A DNA stretch of 64,000 bases from Pectobacterium brasiliense (GCF_016950255.1 NZ_JACGFN010000002.1:806001-870000); one strand, 5' to 3'. Counted from the stretch's first letter, positions 11,188 through 21,277 are shown. Notes: generated by a model not told the origin, from the sequence alone. Numbers and translations: made by a program.

Positions 11188-11757
11188 ATGATAAAAATAC
11201 GCCACCTGCTCCTCGCGCTCTCTATCACGCCTCTGCTGGGGCTCCCAGCCTTAGCCCATACGCTGGTACTCAACCAATTGGTTCCCCCCGTCGGCGTCGC
11301 AGACAGAGGAGAACTTCAGTACCTTAATAATCAGTTTAGTTATAAAAACTGGAACAGTGCGCAATTGCCCGGAAAAGTACGTGTGATACAACATATCGCT
11401 GGCCGCACCTCTGCCAAAGAGATGAACGATCCACTCATCTCCGCACTGAAGGCCGCTAACCTACCGCATGATTATTACCAAACGACGACAATCGTGAATA
11501 CCGACGATGCCATCATCGGCACTAGTATGTTTGTGCGCAGTAGTCTTGAGGACAACAAGAAAGCTTTCCCGTGGTCGCAATTCATTGTCGACAGTAACGG
11601 CAACGTGCGGAAGACCTGGCAGCTACAACCACAAAGCTCAGCTATCGCGGTGTTGGATAAACAGGGGAAAGTCCGTTTCGTGAAGGATGGCGCATTGAGC
11701 GGACAAGAAGTGCAGCAGGTGATGTCCCTGCTGCGCCAGTTGCTGGAAGAGAAATAA
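11188..11757 (+). CDS. ytfJ: Periplasmic YtfJ family protein
   Basis: Exported protein of 189 residues with a clear signal peptide (MIKIRHLLLALSITPLLGLPALA) and a thioredoxin-like fold by family, but no CxxC motif. The collinear block YKNWNSAQLPGKVRVIQHIAG matches E. coli YtfJ. The start at 11188 is preceded by GAAGGA, and the 39 bp of open frame upstream would destroy the signal peptide. Biochemical role unknown. It converges on cysQ. Confidence 0.92.
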   Translation: MIKIRHLLLALSITPLLGLPALAHTLVLNQLVPPVGVADRGELQYLNNQFSYKNWNSAQLPGKVRVIQHIAGRTSAKEMNDPLISALKAANLPHDYYQTTTIVNTDDAIIGTSMFVRSSLEDNKKAFPWSQFIVDSNGNVRKTWQLQPQSSAIAVLDKQGKVRFVKDGALSGQEVQQVMSLLRQLLEEK

Positions 11758-11775
11758 CGCCCCGCCTCTAGCTGA

Positions 11776-12516
11776 TTAAAATAAAGAGACGCGAAAACCG
11801 GGGTTGAGGAAAGATTCACGCGGCGTGTAGGACAGCGGACGCCCTTGCCAATCATGAATCTGCGCCCCGGCAGCCACCGCCACCGCATGGCCCGCCGCCG
11901 TATCCCAAATGTTGGTCGGCCCGAAGCGCGGGTAAAGCTGCGCTTCACCTTCCGCCACCAGACAAAATTTTAGCGATGACCCAATCGCCACCGTCTGGTG
12001 CTCACCCAATTGGCTAAGATAATCTTTCAGTTCACTATCAGCATGGGAGCGGCTAACCACCACCAGCGGCGGATGCGCCTGCTTCACCGTAATTTGCCGA
12101 CGCTGGCCGTTCTCTTCTTTCCAGGCTTTGCCTTCCGCCGCAGAATACATCACGCCCGTGACCGGCACATACACCACGCCCAGCACGGCCTGACCGTTCT
12201 CGATCAGCGCAATATTCACCGTAAACTCGCCATTGCGGCTAAGGAACTCTTTGGTGCCGTCCAGCGGATCGACCAGCCAATAGCGCTGCCAGTGCCGACG
12301 GATTTCCCACTCTGGCGGATCTTCCTCTGACAGCAAAGGAATGTCAGGATACGCCGCAGTCAGCCCGTCCTTAATAACGCGATGCGCCGCAAGGTCGGCA
12401 GCCGTCACCGGTGAATCATCTTTCTTGTGCGCAACATCGACAGGATGTTGCCCTTCGTAAACCTGCATAATCGCAGCACCAGCATCGCGAGCCAGTTGGC
12501 AAACAGTTTCTAACAT
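11776..12516 (-). CDS. cysQ: 3'(2'),5'-bisphosphate nucleotidase CysQ
   Basis: Hydrolyses 3'-phosphoadenosine-5'-phosphate, the by-product of sulfate assimilation, to AMP. This 246-residue protein of the inositol-monophosphatase superfamily shows the metal-binding motif DPLDGTKEF (residues 82-90), an upstream LLSEEDPPE acidic site and a C-terminal WDTAAGHAV motif. It is divergent from cpdB, and the 204-bp gap (12517-12720) should hold both promoters. The pairing with cpdB is the usual enterobacterial arrangement. Confidence 0.96.
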   Translation of the reverse strand: MLETVCQLARDAGAAIMQVYEGQHPVDVAHKKDDSPVTAADLAAHRVIKDGLTAAYPDIPLLSEEDPPEWEIRRHWQRYWLVDPLDGTKEFLSRNGEFTVNIALIENGQAVLGVVYVPVTGVMYSAAEGKAWKEENGQRRQITVKQAHPPLVVVSRSHADSELKDYLSQLGEHQTVAIGSSLKFCLVAEGEAQLYPRFGPTNIWDTAAGHAVAVAAGAQIHDWQGRPLSYTPRESFLNPGFRVSLF

Positions 12517-12720
12517 GATCGACCTCGTCGTTATCGGTTACACGTAACGCAGACTTCATCTCTATCATTCATTATACATCTGTGAGGCAATCTACGATTA
12601 TTGCCATTATTGATGTCATCCTCAGCATTTAGAGACGATAATCACTTTAACTTCATCATGATATGAAAGACACCCCCGATCGCCTCACGCGTCGACAATT
12701 ACCTCACAAGGAGTTACGCA

Positions 12721-14673
12721 ATGAAGCATTCACTGGCACTCAGCCTGCTTGCTACGCTGGTCGCCACGACCGTTCATGCCGCTACTGTTGATCTACGGGT
12801 ATTGGAAACCACCGATCTGCACAGCAATATGATGGACTTCGATTACTACAAGGATACGCCAACCGACAAATTTGGTCTGGTGCGCACCGCCAGCCTGATT
12901 CACGCCGCGCGCGAGCAGGCCACCAACAGCGTGCTGGTGGATAATGGCGATTTGATCCAGGGCAGCCCGTTAGGCGATTACATGGCCGCGAAGGGGCTGA
13001 AAGCGGGCGACGTGCACCCGGTTTATCAGGCGATGAACACGCTGGACTATTCCGTCGGCAATATCGGTAACCACGAATTCAACTATGGCCTGGACTACCT
13101 GCACAAGGCGCTGTCCGGCGCGAAATTCCCTTATGTGAACGCCAACGTGCTAGATGCCAAAACGGGTAAACCGCTGTTTACACCTTTCCACATTGAAAAC
13201 AAGTCGGTTACGGATCGCGACGGCAAAAAGCATACATTGCGTATCGGCTATATTGGCTTCGTCCCGCCGCAGGTCATGGTGTGGGATAAAGCCAATCTGA
13301 CAGGAAAAGTCACCGTAGAAGACATCACGGAGAGTGCCAAAAAGTGGGTGCCAGAGATGCGTAAGCAAGGTGCCGATCTGGTGATTGTGATCCCTCACTC
13401 CGGCCTTTCTGCCGAGCCGTATAAAGCGATGGCGGAAAACTCTGTTTACTACCTCAGCCAAATTCCCGGTGTCGACGCGATCATGTTCGGCCATGCTCAT
13501 GCGGTTTTCCCCAGCAATGACTTTGCGAACATCAAGGGCGCTGACATCAAACAGGGAACACTCAACGGCGTGCCTGCTGTGATGCCGGGGCAATGGGGTG
13601 ACCACCTCGGCGTCGTCGATTTCACGCTGAATAACGACAGCGGCACATGGAAGGTAGAACAGGCGAAAGCGGAAGCCAGACCGATCTATGACAAAACGCA
13701 GAAGAAATCACTGGCGGCAGAAGACGACAAGCTGGTGAAAGTGCTGTCCGATGCGCACCAGAATACGCGCGAATTTGTCAGCAAGCCGATTGGTAAATCC
13801 GCAGACAACATGTATAGCTACCTGTCGCTGATTCAGGACGATCCTACGGTGCAGATCGTCAACAATGCTCAGCGCGCCTATGTGGAGCACTTTATTCAGG
13901 GCGATCCCGATCTGGCCGATCTGCCCGTGCTTTCCGCCGCCGCGCCGTTTAAAGCCGGTGGACGTAAAAACGATCCTGCCAGCTATGTCGAAGTGGAAAA
14001 AGGCCAGCTCACCTTCCGTAACGCAGCCGATCTGTATCTCTACCCGAATACGCTGGTGGTGGTGAAAGTTAACGGGCAGCAGGTACAGGAGTGGCTGGAA
14101 TGCTCTGCGGGTCAGTTCAAACAGATCGATCCAAGCAAGCGTGAACCGCAATCCCTGCTCAATTGGGACGGCTTCCGTACCTATAACTTCGACGTGATCG
14201 ATGGCGTCAATTATCAGATTGATGTGACGCAGCCTGCCCGCTATGACAGCGAGTGCGCGTTAATTAACGATAAATCGCATCGTATCAAAGGGCTGACGTT
14301 TAATGGCAAACCGATCGATCCCAAAGCGACCTTCCTGATCGCCACCAATAACTATCGCGCCTACGGTGAGAAATTTGCCGGTACGGGTGAGAAGTATGTG
14401 GCCTTCGCCTCGCCGGATGAAAACCGCTCCGTTCTGGCGGCCTACATCAGCGCGGAAACGCAAAAGTCGGGAGAAGTGAAGCCGCAGGCGGATAACAACT
14501 GGCGTCTGGCACCTATCGTCAGCGAGACGCCGCTGGATATCCGTTTTGAGACGTCACCGTCTGAAAAAGCCACGGCGTTTATCAAAGAGAAAGCACAGTA
14601 CCCGATGACGTCCGTCGGCAATGACGAAACGGGCTTTGCGGTTTATCGCCTTGACCTGCAACACGCTAAATAA
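12721..14673 (+). CDS. cpdB: 2',3'-cyclic-nucleotide 2'-phosphodiesterase/3'-nucleotidase
   Basis: Periplasmic bifunctional enzyme of 650 residues that converts 2',3'-cyclic nucleotides to nucleosides for salvage. There is a signal peptide of about 20 residues ending VHA. The calcineurin-type metallophosphatase domain carries the metal ligands [24 protein letters not shown] and the downstream GHAHAVF. A C-terminal 5'-nucleotidase substrate domain follows ([15 protein letters not shown]). The start follows AAGGAGTTACGCA. Confidence 0.97.
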   Translation: MKHSLALSLLATLVATTVHAATVDLRVLETTDLHSNMMDFDYYKDTPTDKFGLVRTASLIHAAREQATNSVLVDNGDLIQGSPLGDYMAAKGLKAGDVHPVYQAMNTLDYSVGNIGNHEFNYGLDYLHKALSGAKFPYVNANVLDAKTGKPLFTPFHIENKSVTDRDGKKHTLRIGYIGFVPPQVMVWDKANLTGKVTVEDITESAKKWVPEMRKQGADLVIVIPHSGLSAEPYKAMAENSVYYLSQIPGVDAIMFGHAHAVFPSNDFANIKGADIKQGTLNGVPAVMPGQWGDHLGVVDFTLNNDSGTWKVEQAKAEARPIYDKTQKKSLAAEDDKLVKVLSDAHQNTREFVSKPIGKSADNMYSYLSLIQDDPTVQIVNNAQRAYVEHFIQGDPDLADLPVLSAAAPFKAGGRKNDPASYVEVEKGQLTFRNAADLYLYPNTLVVVKVNGQQVQEWLECSAGQFKQIDPSKREPQSLLNWDGFRTYNFDVIDGVNYQIDVTQPARYDSECALINDKSHRIKGLTFNGKPIDPKATFLIATNNYRAYGEKFAGTGEKYVAFASPDENRSVLAAYISAETQKSGEVKPQADNNWRLAPIVSETPLDIRFETSPSEKATAFIKEKAQYPMTSVGNDETGFAVYRLDLQHAK

Positions 14674-14696
14674 AGACTGACAGCGATGTCATCCAC

Positions 14697-14720
14697 AGGC
14701 TCCTGCTTCGGTGGGAGCCT
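14697..14720. terminator. Hairpin between cpdB and the HxlR gene
   Basis: AGGCTCC/GGAGCCT stem around TGCTTCGGTG in the gap between convergent genes. It lacks a strong T-run, so terminator activity is likely but unproven. Confidence 0.45.
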
Positions 14721-14731
14721 GAACGGAAGTT

Positions 14732-15115
14732 TTACAGCGGCTCAACCGCGTTATTTGCTGACGCATCAAACTTCTTTTGGGATAACAGTACGTTATCCAT
14801 ATTCTGTTCCGCCCAATAGGTAAGCTCGGCAATCGGCTTTGCCAGCGTTTTTCCCATTACGGTTGAGGCGTATTCCACTGTCACCGGAATGGTTGGAAAA
14901 ACCGTTCGTTCGACAAAACCGTCACGTACCAGATTCTTCAGCGTTTGCGACAGGACCTTTTGTGAAATCCCTTCCACATCGCGTTTTAACTGATTAAAGC
15001 GCATCGGTCGTTCAACCAGAATATTCAGAATCAGCAACGTCCATTTATCCCCCACGCGATCCAAAATCATGCGGGTCGGGCAGTTTTTCGCATAAACATC
15101 ATAGCGTTTGCTCAT
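14732..15115 (-). CDS. HxlR-family (DUF24) winged-helix regulator
   Basis: A 127-residue repressor-type protein. The N-terminal KNCPTRMILDRVGDKWTLLIL block is the HxlR signature, with Cys12 at the position used for redox or electrophile sensing in YodB/HypR-type members. The body reads as a MarR-like winged helix (RFNQLKRDVEGISQKVLSQTLKNL). It is divergent from a flavodoxin-like quinone reductase, the same arrangement as E. coli ytfH-qorB, so control of that gene in response to quinone or oxidant stress is the natural inference. Confidence 0.88.
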   Translation of the reverse strand: MSKRYDVYAKNCPTRMILDRVGDKWTLLILNILVERPMRFNQLKRDVEGISQKVLSQTLKNLVRDGFVERTVFPTIPVTVEYASTVMGKTLAKPIAELTYWAEQNMDNVLLSQKKFDASANNAVEPL

Positions 15116-15142
15116 TATCGCGTTTCCATCTGGTTACCTTGA

Positions 15143-15223
15143 AGATACCAACTCACTTAAAAGTGCTGTCTTAACAGAACCACGAGGCTCCGATATAGTC
15201 CTCACATTATAAAGTTAGTATCT
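15143..15223. promoter_or_regulatory. Paired inverted sites in the HxlR/flavodoxin promoter region
   Basis: AGATACCAACT at 15143-15153 and AGTTAGTATCT at 15213-15223 are reverse complements except for one base, with centres 70 bp apart. They flank the promoter region between the divergent genes and are candidate operators for the HxlR regulator. No published consensus was matched. Confidence 0.45.
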
Positions 15224-15305
15224 ATTAGAAAGCACGTATCACTCGCAGGCTAGATGACAAAGCCACGGCGTATCGTTGATAAACACAGAGAAATGAGGAT
15301 AAGTT

Positions 15306-15860
15306 ATGTCAAAAGCAGTCGTTATTTATCATTCAGGCTACGGCCACACCCAGCGTTTGGCTACTGCCGTTGCCGAAGGCGCTAACGCCGAGCTGATTGC
15401 CATCGATGCGGAAGGAAATATCAGCGATGCCGAGTGGGAGCAACTCGCCGCTGCTGACGCCATTATTTTCGGTACACCGACCTACATGGGTGGCCCGACC
15501 TGGCAGTTCAAGAAATTTGCGGATGCCAGCTCTAAAGCCTGGTTCTCCCGCAGCTGGAGCAACAAAGTGTTTGGCGGCTTTACTAACAGCGCCAGCCTGA
15601 ACGGCGACAAGCAGGTCACACTGATTTATCTGCAAACGCTGGCTTCACAGCACGGCGGAATTTGGGTCAGCCTGAATCAACTGCCTTCCAATGCCAAAGC
15701 GGCAAAACGCGATGATTTGAATAACCTCGGTGGTTCTGTCGGTCTGCTGGCACAGACGCCGTCTGACGCCAGCGTAGATGAAGTGGTCGCGGGCGATCTG
15801 GCGACCGGTAAGCTGTACGGTCAGCGCATTGCTGACATCGCCGCAAAACTGGCTAACTAG
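15306..15860 (+). CDS. Flavodoxin-fold NAD(P)H:quinone oxidoreductase-like protein
   Basis: A 184-residue flavodoxin-fold protein. The FMN phosphate loop is visible at the N-terminus (YHSGYGHTQRLA), followed by GTPTYMGGPTWQFKKF and GGFTNSASLNG, which resemble WrbA-type NAD(P)H:quinone reductases. It probably reduces quinones by two electrons and avoids radical formation; the exact substrate is unknown. It is divergent from the HxlR regulator at 14732 and ends in a strong terminator. ATGAGGATAAGTT precedes the start. Confidence 0.85.
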   Translation: MSKAVVIYHSGYGHTQRLATAVAEGANAELIAIDAEGNISDAEWEQLAAADAIIFGTPTYMGGPTWQFKKFADASSKAWFSRSWSNKVFGGFTNSASLNGDKQVTLIYLQTLASQHGGIWVSLNQLPSNAKAAKRDDLNNLGGSVGLLAQTPSDASVDEVVAGDLATGKLYGQRIADIAAKLAN

Positions 15861-15897
15861 TTCAGCAACACCGTCTAAGTATCATTATCCAATGCAC

Positions 15898-15927
15898 AAG
15901 CGCCGCCCTTTCGCGGCGCTTTTTTTA
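15898..15927 (+). terminator. Rho-independent terminator after the flavodoxin gene
   Basis: Perfect AGCGCCGC/GCGGCGCT stem followed by seven T residues. It also separates the convergent DUF2502 gene. Confidence 0.9.
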
Positions 15928-15931
15928 TCTG

Positions 15932-16354
15932 CTAGTCGCGAAACGATCCCCGCCCATTGCGATAGTGCCCCTTCCCCCGCTCATGCCCGCGTCTGTCCCA
16001 ATCACCGCGACGCGGCCCGCGATCGTCAACGTAGCGAGGGGGATCAAAACGGCGCTTATCATAATCGCGCCTGTCACGCTGACTCTCACGCCACCAGCGG
16101 GCATCGCGCCAGCGCCAGCCATCCCAATAGTAACCGTGCTGATTACGTTCACCACGGTGGTAACCCCGGTGCTCCTGCCACCAGCGCTCGCTGCGCCAGT
16201 CATAGCCATCCCAGTAATTACCTTGTCTGTCACGCTCGCCGATATTCAACGTGACACCGGGCATCAGATCGATGCTGGCCCCCTTAGCCTCTGGCGCTGG
16301 CATGACCGCAAACATTCCTACAAACAGGGCACTGATGACGAGTGGCTTAAACAT
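15932..16354 (-). CDS. DUF2502 periplasmic protein (YpeC-like)
   Basis: A secreted small protein of 140 residues with a signal peptide of about 25 residues (ending PEAKGA). The DUF2502 core follows (IDLMPGVTLNIGERDRQGNYWDG), then a repetitive tail very rich in Arg, Trp, Tyr and Asp (WRSERWW, WRWRDARWW, repeats of RGDWDRRG). Family function is unknown. The high Arg/Gly/His tail suggests an envelope stress or metal-related role, but that is only inference. The 299-bp gap to ipdC (16355-16653) is AT-rich with no further gene visible. Confidence 0.85.
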   Translation of the reverse strand: MFKPLVISALFVGMFAVMPAPEAKGASIDLMPGVTLNIGERDRQGNYWDGYDWRSERWWQEHRGYHRGERNQHGYYWDGWRWRDARWWRESQRDRRDYDKRRFDPPRYVDDRGPRRGDWDRRGHERGKGHYRNGRGSFRD

Positions 16355-16653
16355 AGGGTAACTCCTTGCTCACCGCGACTGCGGCCTGACAGAGATATAC
16401 GGGGAATTTCCCTACGCCACTATCAGATAAATACTTATTTTCCTAATTTTACCATTCTTAACGTTTCGCTAATGCCCATGCACGCTACTCATCAGCGCCC
16501 TATTAATTCATTAATAAATTTAATACTAAAAATCCACTCAGGTACCAATAAATGCCGAATTAAAGATTAACCATAGGGAATAAATATTAGAAATATTCAC
16601 CTTAGCGCCAATACTTACTTTCAGAATATCCATCATTCATAGAGGAAGCAGCG

Positions 16654-18321
16654 ATGAGCGAAAACTATACGGTGGGCGATTATTTACTGGATCGTCTGAC
16701 ACAAATTGGTATTCAGCATCTCTTCGGCGTGCCGGGCGATTACAACCTGCATTTTCTCGATCATGTTATCAGGCACCCGGAGATCGCCTGGGTGGGCTGC
16801 GCGAACGAGTTAAACGCCGCTTACGCCGCCGATGGCTATGCGCGATGCCGTCCGGCGGCGGCCCTGCTTACCACGTTCGGTGTCGGCGAGCTCAGTGCGA
16901 TTAACGGTATTGCAGGCAGCTATGCGGAATGCCTGCCCGTCATTCACATTGCCGCTGCGCCTAGTCTCGCGTCACAACACAACGGTGAACTACTCCATCA
17001 CACATTAGGCGACGGCGACTTTAGCCACTTTTCCCGTATGGCGGCAGAAGTCACCGTTGCCCAAGCCAGCCTCACCGTCGAGAACGCCACCACAGAGATC
17101 GACAGGGTCATTGGAGAAGCGCTTGCTCAACACAAGCCGGTATACCTGTTTCTGCCTTTGGACGTGGCTGCCGCACCGGCTGGAACACGGCCGTATTCGC
17201 TCGTTATCCCTGAACCATTACGCTCTGATGAGTCACTGCAAGCCTTTGTTACCGCCGCCACCGAGATGCTGAGCGAGGCAAAATCGGTCTCATTGCTGGC
17301 TGACTTTCTGGCTCAGCGCGTTGGCGTTGCAGAGCAGATCCAACGCTGGCTCGATAAAACGCCGCTCCCCCACGCCACCTTACTGATGGGGAAAGGCACG
17401 CTAAACGAACAGCATCGCAGCTTTACCGGCACCTACGCGGGTGGCGGCAGTCACGAAACGATCCGGGCACACATCGAAGACGCGGATGTCATCATCAGCA
17501 TTGGCGTACGCTACACCGATACGATTACCACTGGCTTCAGCCACCAGATTCCCAGCGAAAAAAACATCGATATCCAGCCCACGCTGGCGCGTGTTGGCAG
17601 TCAGGTTTTCCCCGCTATTCCAATGTCAGATGCTATCGCCGCGCTGGAAAAAATCACTGCGATACTCGCGCCCCGCTGGGATCACCGCACCATTACGCCG
17701 CCAGCCTTACCGCCATCAGAGCACACAGACACGCTCAATCAGCGGGAGTTGTGGCAACAGATGCAGCGTTTCCTTCGTTCCGGCGATATTCTCGTGACCG
17801 ACCAGGGCACCTCCTGCTTTGGCGCCGCGGCGCTCCGGTTGCCGAGCCACTGCCACTTCATCGTCCAGCCGCTGTGGGGATCGATAGGCTATTCTTTGCC
17901 AGCCGCATTCGGCGCACAAATAGCTGAGCCGGAACGGCGCGTGGTGCTGTTGATCGGCGACGGATCGCTGCAGCTCACCGTACAGGAGCTTGGCTCTATC
18001 ATTCGGGATCGCTTGAACATAGTCATTGTGGTACTGAATAACGAAGGCTATACAGTCGAACGCGCCATTCACGGCCCTGAACAGCGCTACAACGATATCG
18101 CGGCCTGGAACTGGACGCAGCTTCCCGCCGCGCTGGGCGCAGATGAAAATGAGATACTCTGTGAACAGGTCTGCTCACCCGTTGCACTCGCGCAGGTGCT
18201 TGAGCAGGTGAACGCCACGTCTCGCTTCTCGCTCATTGAGGTGGTATTGCCGAGAATGGATATTCCCGCGCTCTTACACACCATCACGCAGTCGCTTGAG
18301 ACCCGTAATACCGTGCAGTAG
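16654..18321 (+). CDS. ipdC: Indolepyruvate/2-keto acid decarboxylase (ThDP-dependent)
   Basis: A 555-residue thiamine-diphosphate enzyme close to Enterobacter IpdC, which converts indole-3-pyruvate to indole-3-acetaldehyde in auxin synthesis. Visible are GVPGDYN, the catalytic Glu52 in CANELNAAYAADGYAR, the LLHHTLGDG histidine pair, and the ThDP/Mg motif GDGSLQLTVQELGS ending in LNNEGYT. Related enzymes also accept phenylpyruvate or pyruvate, so a fermentative role cannot be excluded. The start follows AGAGGAAGCAGC. Relevant to plant association if auxin is made. Confidence 0.88.
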   Translation: MSENYTVGDYLLDRLTQIGIQHLFGVPGDYNLHFLDHVIRHPEIAWVGCANELNAAYAADGYARCRPAAALLTTFGVGELSAINGIAGSYAECLPVIHIAAAPSLASQHNGELLHHTLGDGDFSHFSRMAAEVTVAQASLTVENATTEIDRVIGEALAQHKPVYLFLPLDVAAAPAGTRPYSLVIPEPLRSDESLQAFVTAATEMLSEAKSVSLLADFLAQRVGVAEQIQRWLDKTPLPHATLLMGKGTLNEQHRSFTGTYAGGGSHETIRAHIEDADVIISIGVRYTDTITTGFSHQIPSEKNIDIQPTLARVGSQVFPAIPMSDAIAALEKITAILAPRWDHRTITPPALPPSEHTDTLNQRELWQQMQRFLRSGDILVTDQGTSCFGAAALRLPSHCHFIVQPLWGSIGYSLPAAFGAQIAEPERRVVLLIGDGSLQLTVQELGSIIRDRLNIVIVVLNNEGYTVERAIHGPEQRYNDIAAWNWTQLPAALGADENEILCEQVCSPVALAQVLEQVNATSRFSLIEVVLPRMDIPALLHTITQSLETRNTVQ

Positions 18322-18371
18322 AACGGCATACTTTTTACCGCCTACCTCGTAAGCGGTATATTCAACGATTA

Positions 18372-18394
18372 AAGATGCATTTAAAATGCAATTT
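18372..18394 (+). promoter_or_regulatory. NsrR operator of ytfE
   Basis: AAGATGCATTT, one A, then AAATGCAATTT: two 11-bp arms in inverted order with 1-bp spacing. This matches the known NsrR motif (AAGATGCATTT-type half-sites). It lies 30 bp before ytfE, and nsrR itself is at 33153-33578 in this window. Confidence 0.88.
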
Positions 18395-18423
18395 ATAAAC
18401 TGCATTCGTTGAGAGGCATCATC

Positions 18424-19089
18424 ATGGCATACCGCGATCAATCCCTGGGTGAGTTGGCTATCGCTATTCCGCGCGCGACCAAACTCTTTCGTGAACTCAA
18501 TCTGGACTTCTGCTGCGGCGGAAAGCAAACGCTCAGCCGCGCGGCGGGCAAAAAAGATCTCAATATCGACGAGCTGGAAGCACAGCTAGAAAAACTGGCC
18601 GCGCAGCCTTCTGACGCACGCGACTGGCGTGAAGCACCGCTGGCCGACATTATCGCTTACATCATCCCTCGCTTTCACGATCGCCACCGCGAACAGCTGC
18701 CAGAACTGATTCTGATGGCAGAAAAAGTCGAGCGCGTGCATCACGATAAAGCCGATTGCCCACACGGTCTCGCAAACCAACTGACCGCCATCTATAACGA
18801 GCTGTCTCAGCATATGATGAAAGAAGAACGCATCCTCTTCCCAATGATCAGTCAGGGAATGGGCGCGAATGCTGCCGCACCGATTTCAGTGATGGAGCAT
18901 GAGCACGATGACGCTGGACGTGATGTGGAAGTGGTCAAAGAACTGACCAACGGTGTCGTACCACCGGAAGGTGCCTGCAACACCTGGCGTGCGCTGTACT
19001 CCGGTATCAACGAATTCATTACCGACCTGATGGAACACATCCATCTGGAAAACAATTTGCTGTTCCCACGCGCGCTGCGCGGCGAGTAA
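18424..19089 (+). CDS. ytfE: Iron-sulfur cluster repair di-iron protein YtfE (RIC)
   Basis: Cytoplasmic di-iron protein that restores iron-sulfur clusters damaged by nitric oxide or peroxide. The start at 18424 gives 221 residues. The N-terminal ScdA_N domain has NLDFCCGG. The hemerythrin-like domain carries the metal histidines and glutamates in [37 protein letters not shown] and [13 protein letters not shown]. An NsrR operator sits just upstream, matching its NO induction in E. coli. It shares a terminator with convergent fklB. Confidence 0.97.
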   Translation: MAYRDQSLGELAIAIPRATKLFRELNLDFCCGGKQTLSRAAGKKDLNIDELEAQLEKLAAQPSDARDWREAPLADIIAYIIPRFHDRHREQLPELILMAEKVERVHHDKADCPHGLANQLTAIYNELSQHMMKEERILFPMISQGMGANAAAPISVMEHEHDDAGRDVEVVKELTNGVVPPEGACNTWRALYSGINEFITDLMEHIHLENNLLFPRALRGE

Positions 19090-19124
19090 TGTCGTTTCAA
19101 TAAAAAAAGAAAGTCAGTAGAAAC

Positions 19125-19153
19125 AAGAAAGGCGCTCATTGAGCGCCTTTCTT
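19125..19153. terminator. Bidirectional terminator between ytfE and fklB
   Basis: AAGAAAGGCGCTC-att-GAGCGCCTTTCTT, a perfect stem with A-rich and T-rich flanks. Confidence 0.88.
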
Positions 19154-19164
19154 TTGGCTGGAGA

Positions 19165-19785
19165 TTACAGAATTTCCAGCAGTTCCACTTCAAAAATCAG
19201 CGCGCTGAACGGCGGAATGGAAGCGCCCGCGCCACGTTCGCCATACGCCAGATTGTGCGGAATATAGAGTTCCCACTTGGAACCAACTGGCATCAGCGTC
19301 AACGCTTCAATCCAGCCTGGAATCACGCCGCTTACTGGGAATTCAGCAGGTTGACCACGCTGGACGGAGCTGTCGAACACGCTGCCGTCAATCAGACGAC
19401 CGGTGTAATGCACACGTACGCGATCCTGACGAGCCGGGATTGAACCTTCACCCTGCGTCAACACGCGGAATTGCAGACCCGATTCCGTGCTGTTCACGCC
19501 TTCTTTCTGCGCGTTTTCGGCCAGGAACTGCTGACCCTCTACCGCCAGCACCTGTTGGCGATCGCGACGTACCGCATCAGCACGCTCGTGAATTTCACGC
19601 AGCGCACGATGAACCACATCCACAGGCACCGCAGGCGCATTACCTTCCAGCGCGTCACGTAAACCAGCAAGCAGAGCTTCTGGGATCAGGCCTTCAAGAC
19701 CTGATTCCTGTAACTGTTGACCAACCTGTAAGCCGATGCCGTAACTTGCCTGCGCTTCGACGCTATCAAAAGAAGGAGTTGTCAT
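19165..19785 (-). CDS. fklB: FKBP-type peptidyl-prolyl isomerase FklB (FKBP22)
   Basis: Cytoplasmic 206-residue prolyl isomerase. The N-terminal dimerisation region ([21 protein letters not shown]) and a connecting helix precede the FKBP domain ([19 protein letters not shown], then [24 protein letters not shown]), ending in the [10 protein letters not shown] strand. Length and ends match E. coli FklB. The 356-bp gap to ytfB (19786-20141) contains no other gene that I can support. Confidence 0.96.
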   Translation of the reverse strand: MTTPSFDSVEAQASYGIGLQVGQQLQESGLEGLIPEALLAGLRDALEGNAPAVPVDVVHRALREIHERADAVRRDRQQVLAVEGQQFLAENAQKEGVNSTESGLQFRVLTQGEGSIPARQDRVRVHYTGRLIDGSVFDSSVQRGQPAEFPVSGVIPGWIEALTLMPVGSKWELYIPHNLAYGERGAGASIPPFSALIFEVELLEIL

Positions 19786-20093
19786 GGATGTTCCTTTTAA
19801 TCTGTAAAAAACTGAAAGCGCAGCATAACAGCGACGGGGATTGGGGTAAAATCCTGTGTGCAGGTAATCACGTTAACCGCACGCCAGCCAAGCCATTCCG
19901 GGAAGCTGGCCTATACTGGTAGTTCTGAAGTTTCTATCGCACGGGTTGCCTTAATCATCAACGCGTTAACTGGTCAGCCCATACGGATTATCGGTATACT
20001 GGATTGCGTTATTATCCTGATACCGTTTTTATGCCGACGCAGTTTGGCTACAGGTATAGCTTAGTAACTGGCATAGCGTTGTTAATGACATCA

Positions 20094-20120
20094 TTTTTAT
20101 ACTGATTGTTTTTATACTGA
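20094..20120 (+). repeat. Tandem TTTTTATACTGA repeat before ytfB
   Basis: Two identical 12-bp copies at 20094-20105 and 20109-20120. Each contains TATACT, a good -10 element, so they may form overlapping promoters of ytfB or a duplicated operator. Confidence 0.5.
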
Positions 20121-20141
20121 ACTGTAGTAAGAGAGGTCACC

Positions 20142-20855
20142 ATGGGCAGAATTGCGCCCAGGAAGCGGAAAACCACCTGGGATTATCAAACGCTAGTACG
20201 CTTCTGCCAGCGAATCATCCAGCGGCAGCCCTCACATGCTGTAGCCGTAGAGAACGACGGGGAACGCGAAGAGCAGGAACAGCTGCCCTCTCCTTCCCTG
20301 CGCGAGCGTCTTGGTGCCATGCTACAGAAAGTCTGGCATCTGCCCGACGGTTATCACTGGATGGAACCGTTGCCGTTCTTCCATCGCCGCGGGATTTTAA
20401 TCGCTATCGCACTGCTGCTCGTCGTGCTGCTCTGGCCTTACAGCGCCCAACACCCGCAGCCAGCCCGTACCACGCCCGTGCCTCTTACTCAGGCAGATAA
20501 TCAGGCTGCGATGCAGGCCGTGATTATTGAAAACCAGCCTTCCATACCCCAGCAGCAGCCTGCGGCTACCGAGCCTCCGGCTACGTCATCAGCACCGTGG
20601 CGACAGTATGAAATTGCCTCGGGGCAAACGCTGGCCCAGCTCTTTCGGGATAACAATCTGCCCGTCAGCGATGTGTTCGCAATGGCTCAGGTGGAAGGCC
20701 GTGATAAGCCACTCAGCAATTTACGCGCAGGTCAGGCAGTTAAATTACAGCTGAATGCACAAGGTATGGTTGCCGAGCTGGAGATCGAAACCACGGCGAA
20801 CCAGACGATTCGGTTCACCCGCGGTGCGGACGGGGCTTTTACTCGCACTCGCTAG
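20142..20855 (+). CDS. ytfB: OapA-domain cell-envelope protein YtfB
   Basis: A 237-residue bitopic inner-membrane protein. The cytoplasmic N-terminus contains the OapA N-terminal motif (LPDGYHWMEPLPFFHRRG), then one membrane helix (about 85-103), a Pro/Gln-rich linker, and a C-terminal OapA/LysM-like domain (YEIASGQTLAQLFRDNNLP). E. coli YtfB is associated with cell division and glycan binding. Its last 4 bp overlap the convergent DUF488 gene. Confidence 0.9.
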   Translation: MGRIAPRKRKTTWDYQTLVRFCQRIIQRQPSHAVAVENDGEREEQEQLPSPSLRERLGAMLQKVWHLPDGYHWMEPLPFFHRRGILIAIALLLVVLLWPYSAQHPQPARTTPVPLTQADNQAAMQAVIIENQPSIPQQQPAATEPPATSSAPWRQYEIASGQTLAQLFRDNNLPVSDVFAMAQVEGRDKPLSNLRAGQAVKLQLNAQGMVAELEIETTANQTIRFTRGADGAFTRTR

Positions 20856-21214
20856 CGAGCCAGCCGTTCCAATAGAAAATCGCGCAGGACAATAGCATGG
20901 TTGTGCTGCGCGTCTTTGCTGCCATAAAGCAGCGTGATTGCCTGCTTCTCTTCAAGTAACGCCAACAGCCTGCCGCACGCCGAGCCCTGCGCTAACTCAT
21001 TACGATAATAATCCACAAATTCCGCCCAGCGTTCAGGTTCGGCGTGAAACCATTTCCGCAACTCGCTGCTCGGCGCGATGTCTTTAAACCACTCAACGCC
21101 CTCCAGACGCGCTTTGCTGATGCCACGCGGCCACAGGCGGTCAATCAGAAAAGTATGGGGAGAGAAAGGGGCGTGCGCGTCATAAACACGGGTGAGATGA
21201 ATCAAGTCAGACAT
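20852..21214 (-). CDS. DUF488 family protein
   Basis: A 120-residue cytoplasmic protein of the YeaO-like DUF488 group. Signature parts are TFLIDRLWPRGISKARLEGVEWFKDIAPSSELRKWF and the C-terminal TLLYGSKDAQHNHAIVLRDFL. Function is unknown; some relatives are near catalase or redox genes. It overlaps ytfB tail to tail by 4 bp. Confidence 0.85.
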   Translation of the reverse strand: MSDLIHLTRVYDAHAPFSPHTFLIDRLWPRGISKARLEGVEWFKDIAPSSELRKWFHAEPERWAEFVDYYRNELAQGSACGRLLALLEEKQAITLLYGSKDAQHNHAIVLRDFLLERLAR

Positions 21215-21277
21215 GCGGCCTCCGGCCTGCTTTTTAGGTATAGGTAATGATAGGCCATTTCCCGATCCCTAAAATGC

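Noticed and set aside
15925..16570. Overlapping frames opposite the DUF2502 gene
   Set aside because: They are Thr/Pro/Ala-rich shadows of the Arg/Trp-rich DUF2502 sequence, without ribosome sites.
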